A DNA stretch of 39,970 nucleotides from Stemphylium vesicarium (Eukaryota > Ascomycota > Dothideomycetes > Pleosporales > Pleosporaceae), in the NCBI GenBank assembly GCA_004380135.1, contig QXCR01000214.1, positions 1-39,970 on the forward strand, read 5' to 3'. Made by a program: the position numbers and the translations under genes. Under the pieces are notes generated by a model that was not told the DNA's origin, did not search any database, and saw only the letters and a list, made by a program, of their open reading frames with translations. This document shows, one piece after another, positions 18,623 through 28,200 of this stretch (position 1 is its first letter; the number at the start of each line of letters is the position of its first letter).

Positions 18623-19102
18623 TACAGTAGATAGCGATTGCAGCTTCACCCCTACATGCAGCTGCGCGACGGTTTTGAACAGTCTCACCCTCCATGTTTG
18701 GCTTAGCGCTAGATATTCGCTGCAGAACAGTCGTTGTGATTGGTCAGTCGTCCATCTAGTGATGACTGATTTTGTGGAATGTTGTGCGCAGAGGTGAAGC
18801 CGCAATCGCTACAGTGCTTTGCAAAACCGCCCTCACCCTTTCTACAAGTGATGGTTCTGTGAGATTGGCCCTAGTCTGGAACAATCCTTGCTGTTTGCAT
18901 CCGATTGCCTGGTACCGAGGACAACGAGACCTGAATAAGCTAGCGTGAGAGGCTGCAACTAGCTTTCTTCATGCTAGCGGCTGTTGGCATGTGATTGATT
19001 GGCTACAATCTGCAAGGAGTATCCCAAGCTGACAGGGGCTTTGACCAAGAGTCGTTGCAGTCGAGGGTGAGGGCGGTTTTGCAAGATGCTGTAACTACTG
19101 TA
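18623..19102. repeat. MITE family A split by a nested element
   Basis: The left end TACAGTAGATAGCGATTGCA begins at 18623, and the right inverted end is split at a TA. The first part runs to CGCAATCGCTA at 18811 and the rest, TAACTACTGTA, resumes at 19092. Removing the insert and one TA restores the family's perfect right terminus. The interior closely resembles the copy at 37152-37349 in reverse. Confidence 0.92.
18810..19093. repeat. MITE family C, nested in family A
   Basis: A 284 bp element including both TA copies. Inverted ends: ACAGTGCTTTGCAAAACCGC with CCTCACCCT next to it, against AGGGTGAGGGCGGTTTTGCA at the right. The duplicated TA marks it as a Tc1/mariner-type insertion that is younger than the A element it splits. 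It is the only copy I see. Confidence 0.92.
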
Positions 19103-19323
19103 CACTGATTTGCATTTTTGGCTTCCGGGTTTCGCAAGACGGAAGATTCTCACACGACAAGGGTCCCTAGTACAGTGAACCAAGACTTTGCCTAGAAGAG
19201 CAGCTAGCATTACGCTAGTCATCTTGTGTGCGCGTCTCGAGTAGCCCAAGCCAGCAAGGACCCCTGTCAAGACTATATTCTGATTTCTTGCAAAACCGGA
19301 AGCCGAATATGCAAACCAGTGTA
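19101..19323. repeat. MITE family G
   Basis: A 223 bp element abutting the family A terminus, with shared TA. The left end is TACACTGATTTGCATTTTTG and the right ends GCATATTCGGCTTCCGGTTT-like in reverse. The interior (AGGGGTCC, then AGCATTACGCTAG-like segments) matches 37865-38126. Confidence 0.82.
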
Positions 19324-19532
19324 ACTCTCCGCGGATCCATAAGATGTCTACCGTACTGCTTATTGTCAGACTTTTATAGGCCATCGCAGCATGGAATTGA
19401 ACGAGCGAAACCTCACGCTCGTTCATAGCAGTGGAAATACCAGTAGCCGTCAAATTCCTCCCAGCCCATCTCTCTGCATTTCCTCTTGCTGCAGAGACCC
19501 TGTTGAGTAGCTAACTACTCCGAAACCTCGCT

Positions 19533-19922
19533 ATGACTGCGGATCGCGACCAAACGACTACCCCAGGCGCCTCTTCCAGCCAGGAATATGATTCTGGCTT
19601 ACGCCGCAAAATCCGACAGGAATTGCACCTGGTTCACCGCCTAGCTGGACGACTTCATCTTGGCGACCTCAGAGAGAAAAATTGTCTCGAAGAGCAAGTG
19701 GCAATACTGTCCAGTGCTTTGAAGACAGCACAGCCAAAGACCCAGATGTCGAGCTTGCCACCGCAGACAGCCGACAGCGCCGTTAGCAGACAAGACAAAC
19801 ACGCACTATTGCCTTCCTTACCTCCAATTGGGGAGGAAGAAGAATATGGCAGGGAAGAGTCACCGGGGGATAACGATCCGCAACTTGTCAGCCCATCAAC
19901 GCGCAAACGTCGAAGAACATGA
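19533..19922 (+). CDS. Small hypothetical protein with nuclear-type tail
   Basis: A 129-residue ORF with an ATG in good context (CGCTATGACTGC) ending TAG/TGA-wise at 19920-19922. The middle has a helical, possibly coiled-coil segment (LRRKIRQELHLVHRLAGRLH, then LREKNCLEEQVAILSSALKT). This is followed by a Pro/Ser-rich linker, an acidic patch (EEEEYGREE) and a basic C-terminus (STRKRRRT) that could be a nuclear localisation signal. It is not recognised. The gene follows about 200 bp after a family G MITE. Codon usage looks ordinary. Confidence 0.5.
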   Translation: MTADRDQTTTPGASSSQEYDSGLRRKIRQELHLVHRLAGRLHLGDLREKNCLEEQVAILSSALKTAQPKTQMSSLPPQTADSAVSRQDKHALLPSLPPIGEEEEYGREESPGDNDPQLVSPSTRKRRRT

Positions 19923-20118
19923 GCGTACTTGCGTCTGGCTATCAGTCCGGGCACAAGCGAATCGTAATTCAGATCGTGGCTCACTTTTTCCTACCATTCA
20001 CGCACACCACAGTATCTGGCAAATCCGCGTATCCCTCGGAAGACGGTGGGCAGACTTGGATTCAAGACTCACGGCATGTAACTCGCTCGTATCGTACTAG
20101 CGTTCAAAATGGTATGCT

Positions 20119-20940
20119 TCAGTCGTCTCTTGTGCCACGTATAGGTAGGATAATTAATGCTTCCGTCTTTGCAAATTGTTGATACCTTCGGATCTCTTTT
20201 TGGACAAGATTTAGTGATTTACCCGTCTTCATACCCGAGAAGCAAACTCTTTTCGATTTGACTCTTCGGGCACGTGTTTGGTCTACCTCAAAGACCCACA
20301 GGTGAGGGCGCAATGGTGCTCCACCGTGATCTGGATTATACGCAATGCGCCAAGGGCCTTCTCGGGCTACAGATTGTGGGCGTACCGGCCTGCGCTGGTA
20401 AATTTTCCGCTGCTCACTTGGTCGAAAAATGCTGAGAGGCACCCGAAAGAAGTTTTCGTAGGCATGGTGGCACGCCGGCCTCGTCTTCCAGAGAGACCCC
20501 TTCGAGTCTTCTTCGGTAGAGAATAAGACAGTGACATGGTTTCGCTCTTCAAGGACGGCCACAGCTTCGACTTTATAGATCATCTCGGACCACTTTCCCT
20601 CTGATTTTAGCTCGCCTACATAAGCTTTGTCTTGTTGTGGATGAATGCCTTTTCCTTGATCTCTGTCCACATACAAAAAATCCCCTGCCTCCATCTCCTC
20701 CTGACACTTCGAGAGTCGCTGAAACTTGAACTCGCCTTCTTCTGTCCTGATCAAACACTGTATATCGTGTTGCAATAGTTTACGCGAACAGTCGTGCCTA
20801 CTTTGTGCATAGAGTGGCATGGCCCTTGCGAGAATGCATCGCTTGGGAATCCCACTGGTTTCACCGATCACGTCATCCTGCGGATGATCCAGCTCGCTGT
20901 TTATTATCACGGCAGGGTCTTTGAGCGGCTGATTTGCCAT
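20119..20940 (-). CDS. Hypothetical protein
   Basis: Reading leftward, 273 residues from the first ATG of the frame (20938-20940, MANQPLKDP); the frame opens further upstream only with non-ATG codons. Features seen: an Asp/Glu-rich N-terminal third, then alternating strand-like segments (KVEAVAVLEERNHVTVLFST), and a basic C-terminal half (IYQRRPVRPQSVAREGPWRI, TRARRVKSKRV). No signal peptide or membrane helix. The pattern of beta strands with an aromatic-rich middle (EMEAGDFLYVDRDQ) could be a small binding domain, but no family is recognised. The intact frame of this length supports a real gene. Confidence 0.55.
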   Translation of the reverse strand: MANQPLKDPAVIINSELDHPQDDVIGETSGIPKRCILARAMPLYAQSRHDCSRKLLQHDIQCLIRTEEGEFKFQRLSKCQEEMEAGDFLYVDRDQGKGIHPQQDKAYVGELKSEGKWSEMIYKVEAVAVLEERNHVTVLFSTEEDSKGSLWKTRPACHHAYENFFRVPLSIFRPSEQRKIYQRRPVRPQSVAREGPWRIAYNPDHGGAPLRPHLWVFEVDQTRARRVKSKRVCFSGMKTGKSLNLVQKEIRRYQQFAKTEALIILPIRGTRDD

Positions 20941-21358
20941 TCCGTGACTTCGTAGCTTGAGTGGAGATTGATCATGGGAAATTGATCTCCTGTTGCGATG
21001 GGTGCGCACGGCTGCTTATGATCCCTCGCTGAACTCGCTCTGTACGGGCAGTGTGATGACTTCAAAATATGGCTGACAGACGTGTTTTGTGTTAATTGGC
21101 ATCGGCCATAGCCTGGGAGCTACCTGACCAAGCCTTCCGTCTCACGCTTACATAGTGGCATGTGAGCAAACAGTAAGCCGCTTGGTCTTGCACAATTTCA
21201 TCGTTTGACGGATGAAATCAAAAAGACAATTCCCCTGTGAGCTTCTCGGAACAGCAATAATTGATCGCTTCTTCTGCAATTCTTCGCTATACTTTTGGCT
21301 AACGTTTGCATGAACAAAAATGACCGGCTGCTCAAAGAATGGCGGATGCGATAGTGGA
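20941..21358. other. Divergent intergenic region
   Basis: Lies between the divergently oriented hypothetical gene and the coiled-coil gene, so probably holds both promoters. A short minus-strand frame at 21148-21381 opens at a non-ATG and is not supported. Confidence 0.35.
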
Positions 21359-22486
21359 ATGCTTCTGAGCAAAAACGTCAACCTTGAAACGCAGCTTAAA
21401 CATACTGAGGAGTGTTTGGGAAATCTCCAAGGTAAAGAATTAGAGTCGCAAGCGACGATTGCTAGTTTGAAGAAGGAAGTTAGTCCGCAATGCTAAAAAG
21501 ATCATGACCATGACCATGACTTACAGTGAGAACAGATCAAAGAAGGAAAAGAGAAGAAAAGGTCAGACTTGCTATATCTGCAAAAGTGTGAAGATGAACT
21601 GGAGGGGCAAAAGAAAACATGCGAAAAGCTCCAAGAATCACTTTGTAAAGCAGAAGCGAAGGCCTCCAAAGACCTCACGCAATTAGAAGAAGAGCTAGAA
21701 GAGCTTAAAGGGACAAACGAAAAGCTAAGGACAGAGCTTAACCACGCCAAGAAAAGAATCCGGGAGCTAGAAGCGCTCAGGCAGGCCACCACAGACAAGC
21801 CATGGGGCTCAGTGGTTGCAGCCGGCAACTATTGGAACGAATCTCCCGAGTCATGTGCAGGTCAGAATTTTTACGATGATCTCGACTGCATGCTTTTTCG
21901 CATGACAGATTCAAACTCCGCTCAAAATTCCACGGATGAACGAAACCAACTGTCGGTCCAGAAAGAGCTAAAAGATGTTGGAGACTCTTTAGAGACAGAC
22001 GATTCTGGGGCGTCGATTGTTTCAGAAGATCCCTTTCAAACAGCTCTTCTGGCATCTATAGACAACGAATCCAAGAAGAGAGGAATTGCTAATGATCCAG
22101 AAAACCTAGAAAAAAAAGATGTTAGAGATTCTTTAGAGACAGACGATTCTGGGGCGTCGATTGTTTCAGAAGATCCCTTTCAAACAGCTCTTCTGGCATC
22201 TATGGACAACGAATCCAAGAAGAGAGGAATTGCTGATGATCCGGATAATCCAGAAAACCACACGGATAAAAATGGTGGAGACAGCATGCTATCGGCTGAG
22301 TATGCTAACAAAAAGCCAAAGATTGACTACCAAGCGCCTAAACAGGTTAGAAAACCGAAAGCATTCAAAAATAAGTCCAAAAATCAAGAGCAGGACGAGA
22401 ATGCTAGTCCAAAATGTGCATTCACGTTTGTCATGCCTCCTCCCGAATCTATGGCAACTCCCGGTAGAGAAGGATCCCAGTTTTGA
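21359..22486 (+). CDS. Coiled-coil protein with duplicated 48-residue unit
   Basis: Two exons, 21359-21478 and 21536-22486, with a proposed 57 nt intron (GTTAGT donor, GAACAG acceptor) that keeps the frame and joins heptads, giving 356 residues. Residues 1 to about 125 form a long coiled coil (LQKCEDELEGQKKTCEKLQE, then LEEELEELKGTNEKLRTELN). A 48-residue unit follows twice (starting VGDSLETDDSGASIVSEDPF), then a Lys-rich tail with likely nuclear signals (NKKPKIDYQAPKQVRKPKAF). The TGA at 22484-22486 is followed by a further 155 open codons in the same frame. The start at 21359 is the first ATG after an in-frame stop; upstream exons are possible. Function is unknown. Confidence 0.6.
21977..22264 (+). 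repeat. 144 bp in-frame tandem duplication
   Basis: Two direct units, 21977-22120 and 22121-22264, nearly identical over their first 110 bp and drifting towards the end. Each encodes 48 residues of the coiled-coil protein, so the duplication extends the protein without a frame change. Confidence 0.93.
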
Positions 22487-22951
22487 CTACCAAAAACCAG
22501 TACCAACTATGTCCCCCATTCTAGTCTGTTTCAGTACCAGGGGCGATCCAAGGCTCTCAATGTCCTCGGAATCGTATCTAAGATCGAGGATGGCATTCCT
22601 CGGATCTCCGATCTGTCAAGGAAAGGGCTCGCTGCTATTACTGTAAAGGGAATTGGGGTAGACGCGGTCGCCAACAACATCATTTCCGATGATACAATAA
22701 GAGAGAACAGGGCAACTGTGGTTGAGGGCGACTGTCTTTTGCTGCACAACTTCCTGGTGTTGTTTGAGGGGAAAACGGGTCTGCCTCTTCTATGCACCAA
22801 CGACAAGGATAAGACACGCGCCAGCACGTGGTGCGTATGGAAGCGTGATGATCATGGCTTCGGTGGCGATACCACAGTCGGCGAGCAGGTATGGATGGAA
22901 TTGGTAGAGCTCCGGCGTTTGTGTCATAAGAAGGGTAGTCATAGTCTATAG
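22487..22951 (+). other. In-frame continuation after the stop, possible 3' exon
   Basis: After the TGA of the coiled-coil gene the same frame stays open for 154 codons to TAG at 22949-22951. It reads like folded protein (YQGRSKALNVLGIVSKIEDG, RENRATVVEGDCLLLHNFLV, TRASTWCVWKRDDHGFGGDT). No ATG begins it. An intron removing the stop was sought: GTAGAG at about 22463 has a phase that no nearby acceptor matches. It may be a nonsense-mutated 3' half, a readthrough extension or an exon with an unseen splice. Confidence 0.45.
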
Positions 22952-23006
22952 TTTTTGCCTTATATTACAGGAAGATAGGAAAAGAAAATCTCTGTATTGC
23001 TGCACT

Positions 23007-23149
23007 AAAGTCCCTTCTTGTGTGCTGGAGAACTCCATGTGCGGCAAACAACCAATGGAAGGGCAAGGATAGCAAATTTTCCGACACAGTACTTTGTCTG
23101 GTTAACGGCTTCTGGTACACCGTTCTCCCGTTTGCAGGGAGAAAATTTA
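23007..23149. repeat. MITE family B
   Basis: A 143 bp copy, TAAAGTCCCTTCTTGTGTGC at the left, ending GCAGGGAGAAAATTTA. The interior AACCAATGGAAGGGCAAGGA is the same as in 34218-34367, in the same orientation. Inverted repeats are imperfect. Confidence 0.8.
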
Positions 23150-23211
23150 GACTAAAACTAGCTTTCTCTCGCTAAGAGGCATTTCTCTCTTGCGGGCAAT
23201 GGACGTTACGC

Positions 23212-23355
23212 TAAAGTCTCTCCTTGCGAACTGAAAGACCCTGTGTTCCGGAAGCAGCCACTCAGACACAGTACCTTGTCGTGGAAAATGCCATTCTTGC
23301 TCTCGTTAGTCAATATCGGGTCACTGGGTCATTCGCCGCGCAAGGAGGGAGTTTA
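23212..23355. repeat. MITE family B, diverged
   Basis: A 144 bp copy, TAAAGTCTCTCCTTGCGAAC at the left and GCGCAAGGAGGGAGTTTA at the right. The core GAAGCAGCCACTCAGACACA corresponds to that of 15613-15755. It lies only 62 bp from the previous copy, and the DNA between them contains TTCTCTCGCTAAGAG and GGACGTTA strings reminiscent of family E ends. Confidence 0.75.
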
Positions 23356-23827
23356 AGGGATGAACATTTGTTTTGCTTGTTAAGGATCTCGCGTACTTGC
23401 AATATTCGGTCTCACATGAATCGTGCATTGTACCATAGTCCATTGTGCAGTAATATCAAGATAACCATTGAATATGCAGCTAAAGTACTTGCTATCGCTA
23501 TGCTTCTCATACTTATGAACCAGCCTCATGACTGCGATTACACCACTTGCATTTGTCTGTGCTGAGCACTGGAGGTAGGTGCTGATGCTCACGGAACCGC
23601 TATTATATTACACATCGCAGAGGGGTGCAAAATAGCATGGGTTGGAAGAAGCAGGAGTGAGAAACTGTTTCCAGCGGGGAAGTTTAATGGCGCAGCCTCA
23701 AGATCGATTTGCGCTCAGATGTCGTCTCAACTAGGTCAGCGAATTCCGGGCTGATTGTGCCATCAAATTGGCGGCAGGACGGAGCTTTCGAAGTAAATAA
23801 CGGGGATTCTCATGGCGAGGAACCCTT
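23356..23827. other. Intergenic, no gene seen
   Basis: Nothing supported between the MITE pair and the tandem repeat at 23828. Confidence 0.4.
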
Positions 23828-23965
23828 AGCTGGGGCTTTCGTGGCGTCGCGGGCACTCTGCATTTGCGTTTCTTTGGGGCACATGGACGACCCTCCAGCT
23901 GGGGCTTTCGTGGCGTCGCGGGCACTCTGCATTTGCGTTTCTCTGGGGCACTTCGACGACTACGA
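23828..23965. repeat. 69 bp tandem repeat, two copies
   Basis: Two adjacent 69 bp units starting AGCTGGGGCTTTCGTGGCGT, at 23828 and 23897, nearly identical over the first 60 bp. Because 69 is a multiple of three, frames on both strands stay open through the repeat. No frame has a convincing start, so protein coding is not supported. Confidence 0.92.
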
Positions 23966-24283
23966 GGATTACAGGGGTTGCCCATGTTGTTGTTGCAGCT
24001 GTTATTCTCACACGGGTAGATCTAACTAGTGTTGGGATAGCAGACTCGTACGGTAGACCTATAGTGGACAACTAGTGGAGCTGGGTATCGAGCACTAGAG
24101 ACTACCTAACCATGGGCCTTCATATACCCCGGAACATGATTACGCTGACATATCACCACTCGATCCGCACTATTGCATATCGATAAGCAGCACGGAGTCG
24201 CGTCATCTTCCCCTAGTAGAAGCCGGGGGTTTCCGTAATTCGATAGGCTTTTGCACGAATTTCTCGCCTAATCCAGTTCTCAG
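23966..24283. other. Intergenic, no gene seen
   Basis: Holds a short GTTGTTGTTGCAGCTGTTAT run and otherwise nothing recognised. Confidence 0.4.
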
Positions 24284-24564
24284 ACACAGTCTCATGCACT
24301 TGCAGTTTCCGGCTCTTGCAAGCAACGGAGCTTGACTCCACACTACGCCCCTCTTGCCTGATGACGACCTTACCTGAAAAGCGCTAGCTCTTGTCGGCCA
24401 TGTCTTCGGTCATTTCTCCGCGAACGTTCAGGATGTGTGAGAATTGAACATTTATAGAGCCTACGACCTTCTAGGCAAGCGTACACTAGACAAGACGACG
24501 GAATGCGTGGTATGAAAGCCAGGTGGCATGGAAAGATCGGAAGCTGCAATTGCATTAGAGTGTA
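24284..24564. repeat. MITE family F, diverged
   Basis: A 281 bp copy with left arm AGTCTCATGCACTTGCAGTT and right arm AAGCTGCAATTGCATTAGAG followed by TGTA. The arms match 18334-18615, but the interior differs more. Confidence 0.7.
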
Positions 24565-24678
24565 CCATCTGCATGCACTAAAAGCATTGCTCTACGGTCG
24601 ATTAGACCTCACAACGCATAGGATTTTTGCAGCAATCTTACCGCTGTTCTGACGGTTGGAGCTATGAGCGTTCAGGCA

Positions 24679-24824
24679 TAAGGTCCCTCCCTGTGTGCCG
24701 GAAAACCCTGTGTGCCGGAAACAGCCAATGAGAGGACACGAATAGCATCTTTCCCGACACTATGATGTATCTGGTTGGCTGATTCCGTCACACAGGGTTT
24801 TCCGGCACACGAGGAGGGACCTTA
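24679..24824. repeat. MITE family B
   Basis: A 146 bp copy in reverse orientation relative to 17150-17295, TAAGGTCCCTCCCTGTGTGC at the left and GAGGAGGGACCTTA at the right. The interior GCCAATGAGAGGACACGAAT is conserved. Bounded by TA. Confidence 0.9.
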
Positions 24825-25111
24825 GCAAAAACATTATCGAAAACTTAGCACAGCATCTTCAAGAACTAAGGAACAAGAGTAAGAAATAACAAGGAACCCG
24901 GATAATTTAATCTAACTAGCGTATGATCTCCGTCCTTGCACGCTTCCTCTATGTGACAGACTCTGCTGTCAATCACTGAGATCACGATCGAACGATGGCA
25001 CATGCTGATACTGGCAAAGGAATAGAAAGCTCCATGAGCTTCAATTGATGATAATAGCAAGGTTTGTAGTTCAAAATTCAAATGACGCAGCTGAGACCCA
25101 CCCGTACCACA

Positions 25112-25873
25112 CTACAGATTAACATACTCGTGCCGCTGGTAAATACCCAGCAAGGCTGCCATCTGGAGCACCTCTTCTAACCAGTCTTGTTGTGCGGCTA
25201 GCTTACTATTCATCTCTTTTACACAGTCTTGTTGTGCGGCTAGCGTAATCTTCATCTGGTGGACCTTTGATACGATATCTTTGATGAGAGTGTCGCGAGC
25301 GTCTCCAGGTTGTTTGGATCGTTCCGTAAGTGTGGCACTGGGAAAGTTGCCTGGGTGCCCGCTACCTGCGGAAAGTGCAGAATAGATCGAACTCGTCTGA
25401 CAATTGTACGCAAAGTTGTTGCTAGGGCCATAAGGTATACCAGGTTGCCCGGCTGGATGAAAACCTGGAAACATGTTCCAATAGGGAGCTACGGGTGATC
25501 TGTAGTGAAGTTGCGGGTAGCTCTGTGACAGGTAGTTCTGTGGTGAGGGGTTCCGTGGTGGGGGGTTCTGTGGTGCGTAGCTCTGTGGCGGGAGGTCGTA
25601 TGTCTGAGGATATTCGAATAATTGGATGCTGGCTGAACTGTGCCCAGACTGTGAGCTTGTGATAGTCGCGCTGGAATGGATTGAAAAGGTGGTAGATGAC
25701 TGAAATGGTAATGAACGCGACGCACGTTCGCAGTCTAGCCGTAAATCTGGCCTGCTGAACTTCTCAGGCCTGCTGTAATTCTCAGGTGACATCTTGGCTC
25801 TCTTCGGGTTGGGCGAACTTGTTTGCTCCGTCGTTTTCATTGGGCGCTTGTTAGAGTATGTCTGGAGATCCAT
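25112..25873 (-). CDS. Pro/Gln/Ser-rich protein with C-terminal coiled coil
   Basis: A single-exon gene of 253 residues, ATG at 25871-25873. The N-terminus has a putative nuclear localisation signal (NPKRAKM). The middle is low-complexity and Pro/Gln/Ser/Tyr-rich, with degenerate repeats of about 7 residues around YAPQNPPPRNPSPQNYLSQS. The C-terminus carries two related heptad segments (MKITLAAQQDCVKEM and NSKLAAQQDWLEEV) that suggest an internal duplication and a short coiled coil. The layout is typical of disordered nuclear regulators, but no family is recognised. A family B MITE lies about 290 bp past the stop codon. Confidence 0.6.
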   Translation of the reverse strand: MDLQTYSNKRPMKTTEQTSSPNPKRAKMSPENYSRPEKFSRPDLRLDCERASRSLPFQSSTTFSIHSSATITSSQSGHSSASIQLFEYPQTYDLPPQSYAPQNPPPRNPSPQNYLSQSYPQLHYRSPVAPYWNMFPGFHPAGQPGIPYGPSNNFAYNCQTSSIYSALSAGSGHPGNFPSATLTERSKQPGDARDTLIKDIVSKVHQMKITLAAQQDCVKEMNSKLAAQQDWLEEVLQMAALLGIYQRHEYVNL

Positions 25874-26262
25874 CTTGGAACCGACTAGAATCTATTTTGT
25901 TGGAGTGTATGCAGACTACAAACCGGATAGAGATATGTAAAGTACATATTTCAGTGTGTTCCTAGGGAGCGGTTACCACTCAGAGTCAGACATTATGTTC
26001 GAATCTGCTTATAGCTAGGGAGATAGTGATATATTATCTGGTGTATGTGCTGATCCTAACGTAGGGTAAGACTCGTTCACTATGTAGATGCTGTTCCCAA
26101 GCACGCTTTTCCACAATGGGTGGCGGTATATTAGAGACAGTGAGACATAAGCTGTGTCATATGCTTTGAATACCACATTTTCACAACGACTCATTGCTTC
26201 TGTTTTGGGCATGGGCTTTGTCGCAGACTCTCCTGGATAATGTCTCATGTATTATCGTCACG
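25874..26262. other. Upstream region, no gene seen
   Basis: Presumed promoter of the Pro/Gln-rich gene, reaching to the paired family A MITEs. Moderately AT-rich. A minus-strand frame at 26015-26248 is not supported. Confidence 0.35.
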
Positions 26263-26460
26263 TACAGTCGTTAGCGATTGCGGCTTCACCCCTTCACGCA
26301 GATGCGCAACGGTTTTGGACAGCCCCACTTTCCGTACATAGATTAACGCTAGATATCTGCTGCAAAATAGGCGATGTGATTGGCCAATCCTCGACCTCAT
26401 GATGACTGGATTTTTGGAATGCTGCCTGCAGGGGTGAAGCCGCAATCGCTAACCACTGTA
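26263..26460. repeat. MITE family A, first of a close pair
   Basis: A 198 bp element, TACAGTCGTTAGCGATTGCG at the left and CGCAATCGCTAACCACTGTA at the right, TA-bounded. The interior (GCTAGATATCTGCTGCAAAA) belongs to the same subtype as 28470-28658. Confidence 0.92.
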
Positions 26461-26490
26461 CGACAGGTGGTCATCGACAGGGCTTCTCAA

Positions 26491-26688
26491 TACAGTAGTT
26501 AGCGATTGCGGATTCACCCCTACAGGCACCATTCCGACATTCTGGTCATCTTCAGGTGGAGAAAGGACAAATTCCATCAACTGTTCTGCGGCAAACATCA
26601 TAGCGCTAACCCATGCATGGAAGGTGGGGCTGTTAGAATCGTTGTGTACTTGACTGTAGGGGTGAAGCCGCAATCGCGAACTCCTGTA
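26491..26688. repeat. MITE family A, second of a close pair
   Basis: A 198 bp element, TACAGTAGTTAGCGATTGCG at the left, CGCAATCGCGAACTCCTGTA at the right. The interior (TCTGGTCATCTTCAGGTGGA) is the subtype of 12074-12272, so the two neighbours 30 bp apart are different subtypes and not a tandem duplication. Confidence 0.92.
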
Positions 26689-26961
26689 CGACATGGCTCC
26701 GGGTGCCCCATCGACATCGCTACCGAAAAGGTTAGTAGTCGGATCAATGTATAGGCCCACCTCACGTTTCTATAATGCGTGACATGCGATTTGGGGTCTA
26801 GACTGCAGCTAAAGGGTTGCATTCTTGTCTCTGCTATCAACTAGGACATGAATACGCGAGGTAAAGGCATGCATGATGCTTAAAGCGTGCTTTCATATAT
26901 CAAGGGACTCACGCCAACCTATAAAGGGTCCGAATCATCAAGTACGTGCTTTCCTCGAGCG

Positions 26962-27778
26962 CTATCGACTACGGCGTTTCCTACTGTTCACTCCAATACG
27001 CTTTCGACACACACCTGACTTGCGTTTCGTGGTCTTCGTGGTCTGCGTTGTGCTGGGACGAATCCTCCTTCTAATCGTCGCGATCTCTTGCTCCGCTCGC
27101 AAGTAATTTCGCGACAGATCCCTGTCATGCTGCTGGCGGGCCCGAACTGATGCTTTCTCATTCCCGTCGCCGATGAGTAAATCCTTCGGGGATACCCAAA
27201 CCTCTCTTTCGTCTTGAGTCAGGTCGGAGAAGGCCTTGAACGCCGAATTCGACAGCAAAGCGACATGGTCTGAGGCGTCAACATCTAATGCCTTGGTACA
27301 GTCCCAAGGAAAAGTAGTTGTCGCCGTCTTTATTCTGTCATCCAAACCCAAATCAGCCTTTTCATCCACCGAGCAGTGTGGAGGGGATGAGTGAAGAGTC
27401 CCGACGCGCTCCAAACTTGTATGGGGGACCGAGAAATATTGCTCATCGGCTTGCTCGAAGTTAGCATGTATCAGTCTAAGTGAATGACGGCGATGACGTA
27501 CGTCCTATTACCGGGGGGGTATACACGTCGGGTAAGGTACCAGCCTGTTGCGTTTGCATTGCCAATTCGTATTCGCGATGGAGCAAAAGCTCCCAGTCTA
27601 CTCGCGCTCCGTATAGGTCGGGATAGGGAGCATCGGCGCAGAGCAGAGCGGTATCAAAACAGATTTCAGAACTGTTGGCTTGGAGGTAATCATCGACATA
27701 CGATGCGGCATTGGCTGTGAGAACGTCATCATTCTGGAGCGTCCACATGGTTTCGGTGTCAATACTGGTCTCTTTCAT
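26962..27778 (-). CDS. Hypothetical protein, two exons, basic C-terminus
   Basis: Reading leftward: exon 1 27778-27502 with ATG at 27776-27778, intron 27501-27450 (52 nt, GTACGT donor, TGCTAAC branch, CAAG acceptor), exon 2 27449-26962. The frames join at a split codon and give 254 residues. The N-terminal part is acidic with Tyr/Leu-rich helical stretches (LYGARVDWELLLHREYELAM). The second exon has FSDLTQDEREVWVSPKDLLI and then a basic region (VRARQQHDRDLSRNYLRAEQ) ending KRRSR, which hints at DNA binding or nuclear import. The layout recalls a minimal bZIP-like regulator, but a proper leucine zipper is not visible, so no family is assigned. The splice signals are strong. Confidence 0.65.
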
Positions 27779-28200
27779 CGAGTCCTTTCAACAGATCTCC
27801 AGGGTCGACAGCGACGGCTCTGGCTTTTTACCTGCTTCTCTCCATAACAAAGTTTTTGACCCACGCCTAGTGTGTACTTGTTTCCAAGTCAGACAGTCTA
27901 CTCTTGATCCATTACAGGCTCTCAGTCCTTGGATCGCCCTTACCCCTACCGTCTGCTCAACGCCCCACAAGAGTAAGAAGCACAATCATTTTGTTCAACG
28001 AACAACGCACATCAGCAAATGCGCCGTTGACTGGTTGTTGCTTACAGCCTTTGGGCTTGCAAAAAGCTTACGATCCCTTGCTGCTCTATCTCTCATGATG
28101 CGCCATCACGAGCAAGGAACATGACCACATAGCTGCTCCACCCAGGTCCGAACTAGATCTCCGTCGCGATTGAAACCTTCGTGCGCCTCACCTTGGCTGA
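27779..28200. other. Promoter-side intergenic region
   Basis: Upstream of the two-exon gene and up to the family H MITE. A poly-pyrimidine run is absent and no motif is certain. Plus-strand frames here lack support. Confidence 0.35.
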
